Notes: generated by a model from the sequence alone, not told the origin. DNA of 12,417 nucleotides from an uncultured Collinsella sp. (GCA_900758885.1 CAAETD010000149.1:1-12417), one strand, 5' to 3'. Counted from the stretch's first letter, positions 1 to 6,829 are shown. Translations and numbers: made by a program.

Positions 1-76
1 GCTCCGAAGGAGCAGGATAAGCGGGCCTCAAGTGCGAGGACGTTTTTAAGGGGATGCCCCTGGGTGGCCCGGACAG
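1..76. repeat. Right half of a long palindromic intergenic element
   Basis: The window opens on a small hairpin (GCTCC, loop GAA, GGAGC at 1-13). The next ~62 nt align at equal length with the reverse complement of the left arm of the palindrome at 5399-5528. Shared blocks are the apex plus AGGA, then CGAGGACGTT at about 38-48, then GCCC, then CCGGAC at about 70-75. The left arm would lie before the window. It sits just past the thrB stop, as the complete copy sits just past the asd stop. A short AGGGG-ATG-CCCCT hairpin lies within the arm. There is no U-run, so a standard intrinsic terminator is not evident. Confidence 0.6.
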
Positions 77-91
77 ACCGATTGGCGATGT

Positions 92-973
92 CTACAGGTA
101 CTCGATTTGAGCGCCCTCGGTGTCGCACGTGAGGATATGCGTGTCGCACTTGGGGAACTGCTCGCGCAGCTTGACCTGCAGGAACTTCGCCACGATGGTG
201 TCGTCAGTCACGGCCATGAGGGTCGAGCCGGAGCCACTGATCCAGATGGTCTTGGCGCCTCCGTTAAGGCAGGTGTCGCGCACGGCGTTGTAGTCGGGGA
301 TGAGGCGGCGGCGATAGGGCTCCTGGATGCGGTCGTCGTTGGCGGCGGCAATCAGGTCAAGGTCGCCGGTCTCCAGGCCGCGCGTCATGCCGGCGATGCG
401 GCCCATTTGCCATACGGCGGTGGAGAGTGGAATCTCCTGTGGCACAACCTTGCGGGCCTCGCTCGTATGCACCTCGTAGGGCGGAATCACGGTAATAAAA
501 CGCAAGCGATCGCTCACCTCGTAGCGCAGGCACTGGGGGAGCGAATCAGTCGGCGTAAAGGAGCAAACGGCACCGCCCAGGATGGCGGGGGCGACGTTAT
601 CGGGATGGCCCTCGACCTCGGTGGCAATGCGGACGAGCTCGGCACGGTCGACGGTGTGGCCCGTCAGCGCGGCGGCCGCCATAATGCCGGCGACGACGCA
701 GGTGGAGCTGGAACCCAGGCCGCGAGCGACGGGCACGTCGGTTTGAATGTCGATGGCAACGGGGAAAGCTGTCTCGCCCCACGCGGCCAGAGCATCGACA
801 AAGCTCACATAGACCAGGTTATTCTCGTTTTGGAACTCCTCGGGGCAGCCCGTGATGGTGAGCTTGTCGGCGCGCTCGAAGGTGAAGTGCGAGTAGAGGC
901 TGACGGCCATGCCGAGGGTGTCGTAGCCGATGCCTAGGTTGGCGCTGGTTGCTGGGACGGTGATTTTGATCAT
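92..973 (-). CDS. thrB: Homoserine kinase (GHMP family)
   Basis: Phosphorylates homoserine with ATP to O-phosphohomoserine, the substrate of the threonine synthase encoded upstream; cytosolic. The 293-residue product has the usual length for bacterial ThrB. It starts with the typical PATSANLG stretch (residues 7-14). It carries the GHMP phosphate-binding motif PVARGLGSSST (81-91), the EGHPDN segment (121-126) and the C-terminal SGSGSTL motif (246-252). The reading frame is open 24 codons further upstream, but I chose ATG 973: it is preceded by a strong AGGAGG (plus-strand CCTCCT at 980-985), the family N-terminus begins there, and the extra codons run through an inverted repeat. The thrC gene lies upstream in the same direction, but a terminator and a long hairpin separate them, so simple co-transcription is uncertain. 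Confidence 0.96.
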   Translation of the reverse strand: MIKITVPATSANLGIGYDTLGMAVSLYSHFTFERADKLTITGCPEEFQNENNLVYVSFVDALAAWGETAFPVAIDIQTDVPVARGLGSSSTCVVAGIMAAAALTGHTVDRAELVRIATEVEGHPDNVAPAILGGAVCSFTPTDSLPQCLRYEVSDRLRFITVIPPYEVHTSEARKVVPQEIPLSTAVWQMGRIAGMTRGLETGDLDLIAAANDDRIQEPYRRRLIPDYNAVRDTCLNGGAKTIWISGSGSTLMAVTDDTIVAKFLQVKLREQFPKCDTHILTCDTEGAQIEYL

Positions 974-987
974 GTGGGTCCTCCTGG

Positions 988-1099
988 GCGGGTCTGGCCG
1001 TTTAGTTCGCTGCTCGGGCAGTCCTGACTCGCTCGGAAAGCACATTAAGTGCTTTCCGGCTCGTGCGGAACTCGCGACGAACTAAACAGGCAGACCCGC
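988..1099. repeat. Long imperfect inverted repeat in the thrB leader
   Basis: Outer arms of 22 nt at 988-1009 and 1078-1099 are complementary at 20 of 22 positions. Inner arms of 10 nt at 1034-1043 and 1049-1058 (CGGAAAGCAC / GTGCTTTCCG) are perfect around a 5-nt loop. The parts in between pair only partly. As minus-strand RNA this folds into a ~112-nt hairpin ending three bases before the thrB ribosome-binding site. It could be a palindromic element inserted between thrC and thrB, or a leader structure affecting thrB translation. The arms do not resemble the palindrome after asd, although the nested layout is similar. Confidence 0.7.
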
Positions 1100-1127
1100 T
1101 TGCATGCTCGTCATCATCCCGAAAGCT

Positions 1128-1162
1128 AAATAAAAAGAAGGTGCGCCGGCTTTCGCCGGCGC
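1128..1162 (-). terminator. Intrinsic terminator downstream of thrC
   Basis: A perfect 8-bp GC-rich stem (GCGCCGGC / GCCGGCGC at 1143-1150 and 1155-1162) with a 4-nt loop is followed, on the minus strand, by CTTCTTTTTATTT. It begins 12 bases past the thrC stop. The plus-strand side has no comparable T-run, so it acts in the thrC direction. It should reduce read-through into thrB. Confidence 0.85.
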
Positions 1163-1174
1163 TTAATAAGGGAT

Positions 1175-2692
1175 CTAGTCGGTGCTCATTCGTTTTGCTG
1201 CGGACTCGACGTAGCTTGCCATCTCATCGACGTTGCAGACGTCTTCGAAGCGGACGGGCTTGGATTCGAGTTCGGCGAGCTGGGTCGGGGCGACCGTGTT
1301 GGTGGCCTGCTCGAGCACACGCATAGCCTCAAAATCATCCTCGGGAACGTCGAGGCCCAGGGCGTCGCAGCAGGCGCGCGGGAACTTGTAGGGGCTGGCG
1401 GTCGAAAGCAGCACGCGAGCCTTGGCGCCCTCGGCGGGAGCGACCTTTTCAAAGACGTGATAGCTGCAAGCGGTGTGCGGGTCGATCACGTAGCCGTTGG
1501 CGTCCCAGCAACTCTTGATGGCAGCGCGGACCTCGTCCTCGCTGGCCCAGCCGCAGCCAAAGACGCTCTGAATCTTGGCCAGCAGCTCGGCGGGTACCTC
1601 GTAGCGACCGGTCTGTGCCAACTGCTCCATAAGGCCGGCAACGAGTTCGCAGTCGCCATCGGACAGGAAGTACAGCATGCGCTCCAGGTTAGAGCTGATG
1701 AGGATGTCCATCGACGGCGAGATGGTCGTGAAGAACGGGCGGTTACGGTCGTAGACGCCGGTGGTCAGGAAGTCGGCAAGCACGTTGTTCTTGTCGCTCG
1801 CGACGATGAGCTTGGCGACGGGCAGGCCCATGCGCTTGGCGTAGTAGCCGGCCAAGATATCGCCAAAGTTGCCGGTGGGCACACAGAACTCTACGGCGTC
1901 GCCAGCCTCGATAGCGCCGGCGCGCAGCAGCTGCGCATAGGCGGCAAAGTAGTAGACGACCTGCGGTACCAGACGGCCGACATTGATAGAGTTGGCGCTC
2001 GAAAGTACCGTGCCGGCGGCTTCCAGGCGCTCGGCAAGCTCCTTATCGGCAAAGATGCGCTTGACGGCGCTCTGGGCGTCGTCAAAGTTGCCGCGGATGC
2101 CGCAGACGGCGACGTTGTCGCCCTCCTGCGTGGACATCTGCAGGTTCTGGACGCGGCTGACCTTGCCCTCGGGATAAAAGACGGTGATGCCCGTGCCCGG
2201 AGCGTCGGCAAAACCGGCGAGCGCAGCCTTGCCCGTGTCGCCCGACGTGGCGGTGACGATCATGATGCGCTCGGCGCCGCCGTCCTTGGCGGAAGTGCGG
2301 GCCATCAGACGGGGGAGCATCTGCAGGGCGACGTCCTTGAAGGCGCTTGTAGGGCCGCCAAAGAGTTCCATCACATAGGTCTGAGGGGCGTCAACACCCG
2401 GCGCAGCGTCGAGTTTGACGAGCGGCGTAACCTCTTCACTCGCGAACGTGCCGCGGTATGCCTCGTCGACACACGCCGAAATTTCTTCGGCCGTGTAATC
2501 ATTCAGTAACATTCCCAACACATCTTGAGCGATTTCAAAGTACGATTTAGCTGCAAGCGAGCTGATATCGACCTGCTGGGTGCCGAGCTCGTCCGAGACA
2601 AACAAACCCCCGTCGGGAGCGATGCCGGTACGGATTGCCACCTTACTTGAGCACGATAAAGTGCGTCCTCGTGTACTATGATAAGTTCCCAT
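1175..2692 (-). CDS. thrC: Threonine synthase (PLP-dependent)
   Basis: Converts O-phosphohomoserine to threonine and phosphate, the last step of threonine synthesis, using pyridoxal phosphate; cytosolic. The 505-residue product has the length of the long bacterial/fungal-type enzyme. Visible motifs are the N-terminal STRG (residues 6-9), the PLP-lysine segment GGPTSAFKD (112-120, Lys119), the TSGDTG phosphate-binding loop (149-154), SANSINVGRL (232-241) and PTGNFGD (272-278). An in-frame ATG 15 codons upstream exists, but ATG 2692 is preferred: GAGGAG lies about 9 nt before it and MGTYHSTRG is the usual start of the family. Its own terminator follows. It diverges from lysC, so the two ends of the threonine pathway can be controlled from one intergenic region. 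Confidence 0.96.
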   Translation of the reverse strand: MGTYHSTRGRTLSCSSKVAIRTGIAPDGGLFVSDELGTQQVDISSLAAKSYFEIAQDVLGMLLNDYTAEEISACVDEAYRGTFASEEVTPLVKLDAAPGVDAPQTYVMELFGGPTSAFKDVALQMLPRLMARTSAKDGGAERIMIVTATSGDTGKAALAGFADAPGTGITVFYPEGKVSRVQNLQMSTQEGDNVAVCGIRGNFDDAQSAVKRIFADKELAERLEAAGTVLSSANSINVGRLVPQVVYYFAAYAQLLRAGAIEAGDAVEFCVPTGNFGDILAGYYAKRMGLPVAKLIVASDKNNVLADFLTTGVYDRNRPFFTTISPSMDILISSNLERMLYFLSDGDCELVAGLMEQLAQTGRYEVPAELLAKIQSVFGCGWASEDEVRAAIKSCWDANGYVIDPHTACSYHVFEKVAPAEGAKARVLLSTASPYKFPRACCDALGLDVPEDDFEAMRVLEQATNTVAPTQLAELESKPVRFEDVCNVDEMASYVESAAKRMSTD

Positions 2693-2795
2693 ATAACACT
2701 GCTCCTCGGATGCCTTGGTCCCAATCGGTGAAACCATGGTATCAGAGCACGCAAAATAGGTTCGCAGAGGCTTTTAGAAAGGTAACCTCCAGCCC
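2693..2795. promoter_or_regulatory. Divergent thrC/lysC intergenic region
   Basis: These 103 bp separate two divergent genes, so at least one promoter in each direction is expected. I see only weak matches: CTGCGA, 17 nt, TGATAC toward thrC, and TTGGTC (2715-2720), 18 nt, GTATCA toward lysC, which share the same -10 area at about 2739-2744. The lysC ribosome-binding site is weak or distant (AAAGG about 13 nt before ATG 2796). The region is too short for a lysine riboswitch, and I see no T-box. Confidence 0.35.
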
Positions 2796-4184
2796 ATGAT
2801 TAAGATTGCCAAGTTTGGCGGCTCGTCGGTCGCCGACGCCGAACACTTCAAGAAGATCAAGGCCATCGTCGATGCCGACCCTGCCCGCCGTTTTGTGGTG
2901 GTTTCTGCCTGCGGTCGCCGCTTTAAGGGCGACACCAAGGTGACCGACCTGCTCTACCTGGTTAACGCGCACGTTAAGTATCACGTGTCGTGCGAGGAGC
3001 TGCTCGAGGACATCGGCCAGCGCTATTTTGATATCGCTGACGAGCTGGAGCTCACCTATCCCATCCGTGAGGAGTTCGCGGCTTTTGCCGAGCGCGCCCG
3101 CTCGGGCGGTTACTCCACCGAGGAGCTTGTGAGCCGTGGCGAGTACTTCACCGCTCGCCTGATGGCCGAGTACCTGGGCCTGCCGTTCCTGGATGCCGCG
3201 ACGGTTGTGGCGTTCCATCACGACGGTACGCTCAGCATGAACCGTACCTCCGAGCTGGTGCAGGAGTACGGCCAGCAGGGCGGCTTCGTTATGCCTGGCT
3301 TCTACGGCGCGACGCGTGAGGGCCAGATCAAGCTGCTCGATCGTGGCGGCGGCGATATCTCGGGCTCGATTTTGGCTAAGTGCCTGGGCGCCGATCTGTA
3401 CGAGAACTGGACCGACGTCTCGGGTTTCTACTCTGCCGATCCGCGCATTGTGCCCGAGGCTCAGCCCATTGCGCGCGTTACCTACGAGGAGCTGCGCGAG
3501 CTTTCGTACATGGGTGCAAGCGTCCTGCACGAGGAGGCCGTGTTCCCCGTGCGTGAGGCGGGCATTCCGCTGGTCATCAAGAACACCAATGCGCCGCAGG
3601 ACCCCGGTACCATCATTAGCGAGACGGCTGATGAGGGCGAGGCGGAGCCCATCATTACCGGCGTGACCGGCAAGCGCGGCTTTGTCGCCATCAATGTGGC
3701 CCGCGACCGCACCAAGCCCCGTGTCGGCTTTATGCGCCGTGCACTTTCGGTCTTCGAGCGCTATGACGTCTCCGTCGAGCATATGCCCACCGGCGTCGAC
3801 CGCTTTGGCGCCGTGGTGCAGGAGCAGGACGTGCACGATTCGCTGTACTCGCTCGTGGGCGACATTCAGCAGGAGGTCGAGCCGCTCGAGATTGAGGTTG
3901 TCGAGGGCTTGGCGCTCATCGCGACCGTTGGCCGTAACCTGCGCGGCCGCGCAGGTATCTCGGGCCACCTGTTTGGCATGCTCGGCCAGGCTGGCGTGAG
4001 CGTGCGTATGATTTCGCAGAGCTGCGACGAGATCAATATCATTATCGGTGTCGAGGAGAAGGACTTCGACCTGGCGATTCAGACCATTTACCGTGCCTTC
4101 TCCGACGAAAACGGCATTGTGAAGGTCTCCGACCTGGAGGCTCCCGCGCCGGTCGATCCCGCCCTGGTCGCGCTCCACAAGTAG
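2796..4184 (+). CDS. lysC: Aspartate kinase with C-terminal ACT domains
   Basis: Phosphorylates aspartate to 4-aspartyl phosphate, the entry step for lysine, threonine, methionine and diaminopimelate synthesis; cytosolic. The 462-residue product is a monofunctional enzyme with no homoserine dehydrogenase domain. The kinase domain carries KFGGSS (6-11), EELVSRGE (109-116), the RGGGDISGS loop (183-191) and SGFYSADPR (209-217). Two ACT-type regulatory regions follow, at about 293-365 and 370-445; the second contains the conserved QSCDEINI segment (408-415) typical of the effector-binding face. Feedback inhibition by lysine and/or threonine is therefore likely, but the effector cannot be read from sequence. 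The start is supported by the family N-terminus IKIAKFGGSSV, although the ribosome-binding site is poor. asd follows on the same strand after 174 bp. Confidence 0.95.
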   Translation: MIKIAKFGGSSVADAEHFKKIKAIVDADPARRFVVVSACGRRFKGDTKVTDLLYLVNAHVKYHVSCEELLEDIGQRYFDIADELELTYPIREEFAAFAERARSGGYSTEELVSRGEYFTARLMAEYLGLPFLDAATVVAFHHDGTLSMNRTSELVQEYGQQGGFVMPGFYGATREGQIKLLDRGGGDISGSILAKCLGADLYENWTDVSGFYSADPRIVPEAQPIARVTYEELRELSYMGASVLHEEAVFPVREAGIPLVIKNTNAPQDPGTIISETADEGEAEPIITGVTGKRGFVAINVARDRTKPRVGFMRRALSVFERYDVSVEHMPTGVDRFGAVVQEQDVHDSLYSLVGDIQQEVEPLEIEVVEGLALIATVGRNLRGRAGISGHLFGMLGQAGVSVRMISQSCDEINIIIGVEEKDFDLAIQTIYRAFSDENGIVKVSDLEAPAPVDPALVALHK

Positions 4185-4235
4185 CTGCCATCCCGTTGAT
4201 TTTTTGGGACATGTCTCATAAATCTACGGCGGGGC

Positions 4236-4284
4236 GTTTCGTTTCGGTTTCGTTTCGACGGGGCGGGTTTCGTGTCCGCCCCGT
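4236..4284 (+). terminator. Hairpin after lysC, preceded by GTTTCG tandem repeats
   Basis: A perfect 9-bp stem (ACGGGGCGG / CCGCCCCGT at 4258-4266 and 4276-4284) with a 9-nt loop is followed by TTCTTGT, a weak U-run. Just before it is an 11-bp unit (GTTTCGTTTCG) repeated twice without a gap at 4236-4257. The hairpin could be a weak terminator or attenuator between lysC and asd. The TTTCGT...TATACA pair across the hairpin is a poor promoter match. Confidence 0.45.
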
Positions 4285-4358
4285 TCTTGTATACACTGGC
4301 AACAATAATCGGCCTGCTCGGCGTGCGGGCAAAAGCCACAACCTTTAAAGGGGGAAGC

Positions 4359-5384
4359 ATGAAACAGTACACGGTTGCTATTTTGGGCGCGACGGGAGCT
4401 GTAGGCACCCAGATGCTCGAGTGCCTCAACGAGCAGGAGTTCCCGGTTGGCAAGCTCAAGCTGCTGGCGAGCGCGCGTTCTGCTGGCAAGACCGTCGAGT
4501 TTCGCGGCGAGCAGATCGTGATTGAAGAGGCTTGCCCCGAGGCCTTTGAGGGCTGCGATATTGTGCTTGGCGCCGCCGGCGACGATATCGCGAAGGAGCT
4601 GCTGCCCGAGGCCGTCAAGCGCGGCGCCGTCGTGGTCGACAACAGCCACGCCTTCCGCATGGATCCCGAGGTGCCGCTGGTCGTGCCCGAGATCAATGCC
4701 GACGACATCAAGTGGCATCACGGCCTTATCGCCAACCCCAACTGCGCGACCATTATCGGCCTGGTTCCCACGTGGCCGCTGCATCAGCTCGCTGGCGTGA
4801 AACGCATGATCGTCTCGACGTACCAGGCGGCTTCGGGTGCTGGCGCCCCCGGCATGGCCGAGCTCGAGGCTCAGTTGGCCGCCCTGGGCCGTGGCGAGGA
4901 GATTCCCGAGCCGCGCGCGTTTGCCGCCCAGCTGGCGAGTAACCTGATTCCGCAGATCGGCGGCGTCAAGGAGGAGGGCTTTACCTCCGAGGAGATGAAG
5001 CTGCAAAACGAGGGCCGCAAGATCATGCACCTGCCCGAGCTGCGCGTGAACTGCACCTGCGTGCGCGTGCCTGTGCTGCGCTCGCACTCCGAGAGCATTA
5101 CGCTCGAGTTCGAGCGTGACATTACGGTTGAGGAGGCCCGTGCCGCGCTGGCTGCCGCTCCGGGCGTGAAGCTGGTTGACGACATGAGCGCCGAGGATGC
5201 GCACGACCGCTTCCCCATGCCGATGGACACCTCCGACCAGGACCTGATTTGGGTCGGTCGCGTACGCCGCGACATCTCGAACCCCGAGGCTGCGCGCGGC
5301 ATCACCTTCTGGTGCTGCGGCGACCAAATCCGTAAGGGCGCGGCAACCAACGCCGTCCAGATCGCCAAGCTGCTCTGCGAGTAA
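4359..5384 (+). CDS. asd: Aspartate-semialdehyde dehydrogenase
   Basis: Reduces 4-aspartyl phosphate to aspartate-semialdehyde with NADPH, acting directly after LysC; cytosolic. The 341-residue product has the standard length. It carries the N-terminal nucleotide-binding GATGAVG (10-16), NSHAFR (95-100), the catalytic-cysteine motif NPNCAT (126-131, Cys129), the AASGAG segment (157-162) and the RSHSES segment (241-246), whose His243 fits the catalytic base. The frame is open 29 codons further upstream, but ATG 4359 is chosen because AAAGGGGG precedes it by 4 nt and the family N-terminus (TVAILGATGAVG) begins there; the upstream codons cross the hairpin after lysC. A long palindrome begins 14 bases after the stop. 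Confidence 0.97.
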   Translation: MKQYTVAILGATGAVGTQMLECLNEQEFPVGKLKLLASARSAGKTVEFRGEQIVIEEACPEAFEGCDIVLGAAGDDIAKELLPEAVKRGAVVVDNSHAFRMDPEVPLVVPEINADDIKWHHGLIANPNCATIIGLVPTWPLHQLAGVKRMIVSTYQAASGAGAPGMAELEAQLAALGRGEEIPEPRAFAAQLASNLIPQIGGVKEEGFTSEEMKLQNEGRKIMHLPELRVNCTCVRVPVLRSHSESITLEFERDITVEEARAALAAAPGVKLVDDMSAEDAHDRFPMPMDTSDQDLIWVGRVRRDISNPEAARGITFWCCGDQIRKGAATNAVQIAKLLCE

Positions 5385-5398
5385 CGGTGGATCTGTCC

Positions 5399-5528
5399 GG
5401 CGGGGGCCGGGCTTGGTTTTCAGAACGTCCTCGACCATGTGTGGCGCCTTGTCCTGCTCCTTCGGAGCCGCGGACAAGGCGCCACACTGGTCTGCGGAGT
5501 GTTCTGAAAACCAAGCCCGGCCCCCGCC
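5399..5528. repeat. 130-nt perfect-armed palindromic element
   Basis: Three nested perfect inverted segments: outer 28-bp arms (5399-5426 / 5501-5528), middle 16-bp arms (5439-5454 / 5472-5487) and an apex GCTCC-TTC-GGAGC (5456-5468). The stretches between them (5427-5438 and 5488-5500) pair poorly. The whole folds into one very stable rod-like hairpin 14 bases past the asd stop. No U-run follows, so it is not a classical terminator, though it could block transcription, protect the asd mRNA 3' end or be a mobile palindromic repeat. A half copy lies at 1-76. Open frames across it on both strands are by-products of the repeat. Confidence 0.9.
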
Positions 5529-5625
5529 TGCGGTGACGCTGCTGCAAGCGGTCTGCGATGGGGTCGTTGTTGGTTGGGGCCGCTGGGCTGATGCAGGGGC
5601 GCGTGGTTGTTGCGGGCCCTGGTCC

Positions 5626-5788
5626 CGGCGGCGGCCTCGGCGCTTTGCGCCTGCCGCCTTGGGGGGACTGTGGGGCGCGGCCGGCAGCTGCGGCGCGTTG
5701 CGCTTGCTGCCTGGGGTGACTGCGGGGCCGTGACGGCAGCCGCGGCGCTGTCGCGCCTGCTGCCTGGGGCGACTTTGGGGTTGGGGTG
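5626..5788. repeat. Three imperfect ~52-nt GC-rich tandem repeats
   Basis: Three units in a row at about 5626-5681, 5682-5733 and 5734-5788. Each carries CGGCnGC, then a GGCGC...GCGC segment, then TGCYGCC, then TGGGG, GACT and GGGG. Units 2 and 3 are most alike; unit 1 has a few extra bases. The strand is markedly G-rich in the second half of each unit. No ribosome-binding site or protein-like frame fits. The flanking stretch 5531-5625 is similar in base composition but shows no clear fourth unit. Confidence 0.65.
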
Positions 5789-5796
5789 AATCGGGG

Positions 5797-5968
5797 TCTA
5801 ATACTTTCCCGTGAAGTGAACGAGCTTATTTGGACCCCCGAAGCATTGGCATATTTTGACCGCTATTTCCTGCGGTTTTACAGCGTGAATCCTGCGGTTT
5901 TTTGGGCTAAAGGTGTGGATGCTCCGGGGCTTCGTTTTTACTCGTTCACTTCTCGGGAAAGTATTAGA
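5797..5968. repeat. 172-bp segment bounded by 28-bp inverted repeats
   Basis: The 28-nt ends at 5797-5824 and 5941-5968 are reverse complements at 27 of 28 positions (one T/A difference near the middle). They enclose 116 bp that is less GC-rich than the neighbours. The interior contains TCCTGCGGTTTT twice (about 5867 and 5889). The layout resembles a small non-autonomous inverted-repeat element or the footprint of a cruciform/hairpin. I do not see a clear target-site duplication. The rest of the gap to 6121 shows only a GAGGTACCTC palindrome at about 5981-5990. Confidence 0.7.
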
Positions 5969-6081
5969 GCTCAGCTGATAGAGGTACCTCTCTGGCGTCG
6001 AAGCCCTGCGTCTTCTTCGCTTGATTGGGGAAAACAGCCTCGCTTAAGCAATTGCGAGCCCGCCCAGACGTATCTGTGGGG

Positions 6082-6109
6082 TTGTCTGCACAATTCGCGG
6101 TATTATGTT
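6082..6109 (+). promoter_or_regulatory. Candidate promoter of the alkyltransferase gene
   Basis: TTGTCT (6082-6087), 16 nt, TATGTT (6104-6109), ending 24 bases before the GTG start at 6134. The match is modest, but position and spacing fit a short leader holding the AAAGGAG ribosome-binding site at 6121-6127. Confidence 0.3.
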
Positions 6110-6133
6110 GCGGAGTTTTGAAAGGAGCCGCTG

Positions 6134-6712
6134 GTGGTCACGACGACGTTTGCTTCGCCTTTGGGCGAAATCCTGCTTGCCGCTGATGGCCGCGGTTTGA
6201 CGGGGCTTTGGTTTGAGGGGCAGGAGCACTTTGGCTCCACGCTTCTCAAAGAAGATCCCGAACATGTTGAAGGCGCCGATGCGGTTTCTGGTACCGGTGG
6301 GATGTCTTCGGTGAGTCCGGCAAATGGCGCGGCTTCTTCGGTGCTTGAGCGTTCTTGGGCTTGGCTGAATGCTTATTTTGCGGGGCAGGAGCCTCGGTTT
6401 ACGCCGCCGTTGCATATGATTGGCACGGCGTTTCAGCGTGAGGTTTGGTTTGAGCTGCTTTCTATCCCGCGTGGCGAGGTCGCTACGTATGGTGAGATCG
6501 CCCAGCGTGTTGCGGCTCGACATCGTGTACCGGGAAACGAAACACCTGTTGTGTCTCCCCGTGCCGTGGGGGCCGCGGTCGCGCGGAATCCTATTTCGAT
6601 CATTGTGCCGTGCCATCGCGTGGTTGCCGCCGACGGCTCGCTTAACGGATATGCCGGCGGGCTTGACCGCAAGGAGTGGCTGCTTCGTCTCGAGGGCGCG
6701 TACGAGGAATAA
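6134..6712 (+). CDS. ogt: Methylated-DNA--[protein]-cysteine S-methyltransferase
   Basis: Direct-reversal DNA repair: transfers the alkyl group from O6-alkylguanine (and O4-alkylthymine) to its own cysteine in a single-use reaction. The 192-residue product contains the helix-turn-helix/active-site region with FQREVWFELLSIPRGEVATYG (100-120), the active site IVPCHRV (157-163, Cys160) and the C-terminal NGYAGGLDRKEWLL (171-184). It starts at GTG 6134, 6 nt after a strong AAAGGAG. Two stretches are longer than in a minimal Ogt: residues about 41-70, a low-complexity GA/S-rich linker between the N-terminal and catalytic domains, and about 130-142 within the catalytic domain. There is no Ada-type transcription domain. 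Its only codirectional neighbour is the distant ABC operon, so it is probably transcribed alone. The gene symbol is by family (Ogt/MGMT type). Confidence 0.93.
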   Translation: MVTTTFASPLGEILLAADGRGLTGLWFEGQEHFGSTLLKEDPEHVEGADAVSGTGGMSSVSPANGAASSVLERSWAWLNAYFAGQEPRFTPPLHMIGTAFQREVWFELLSIPRGEVATYGEIAQRVAARHRVPGNETPVVSPRAVGAAVARNPISIIVPCHRVVAADGSLNGYAGGLDRKEWLLRLEGAYEE

Positions 6713-6752
6713 CGTTCGAGCACTTTGCATAGCCAAGACGCCGTGAAAGAAC

Positions 6753-6829
6753 GGGATGCGCTTTCCGAATGGCGTCCCAAACGGAAACCGTGTCCCGGAA
6801 TACAGCCTTAGAGTGGGATGCCGTTTCCG
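6753..6829. repeat. Three copies of a 15-nt GGGATGC-TTTCCG motif forming hairpins
   Basis: Copies at 6753-6767 (GGGATGCGCTTTCCG), 6782-6796 (inverted) and 6815-6829 (GGGATGCCGTTTCCG). The first and third agree at 13 of 15 positions; the inverted copy agrees with the third at 12 of 15. Copy 1 also pairs with GCGTCCC at 6772-6778, and copies 2 and 3 pair with each other. They lie between the convergent ends of the alkyltransferase gene and the ClC remnant, so a role at transcript ends is possible, but there is no U-run. Confidence 0.5.

Noticed and set aside
1457..2509. 350-codon plus-strand open frame opposite thrC
   Set aside because: A shadow frame without ribosome-binding site or recognisable motif; thrC is certain on the other strand.
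2693..2795. A lysine riboswitch or T-box upstream of lysC or thrC
   Set aside because: The gap is only 103 bp and shows no matching conserved elements or antiterminator hairpin.
2742..4178. 478-codon minus-strand open frame opposite lysC
   Set aside because: A shadow frame; lysC carries all family motifs on the plus strand.
4224..5477. Long minus-strand open frame opposite asd
   Set aside because: A high-GC shadow of asd: the frame opposite a strongly coding gene with G/C in third positions. The asd motifs on the plus strand are decisive.
5385..5620. A CRISPR array in the repeat-rich gap after asd
   Set aside because: The repeats are a single nested palindrome and adjoining degenerate tandem units without unique spacers of constant length; no cas genes are present.
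5786..6121. A 111-codon plus-strand open frame between the repeats and the alkyltransferase gene, starting at GTG
   Set aside because: It runs through both 28-bp inverted repeats, so its ends are mirror products. There is no ribosome-binding site at the start, the residue mix is not protein-like, and I recognise no family. The good AAAGGAG at its end serves the alkyltransferase.
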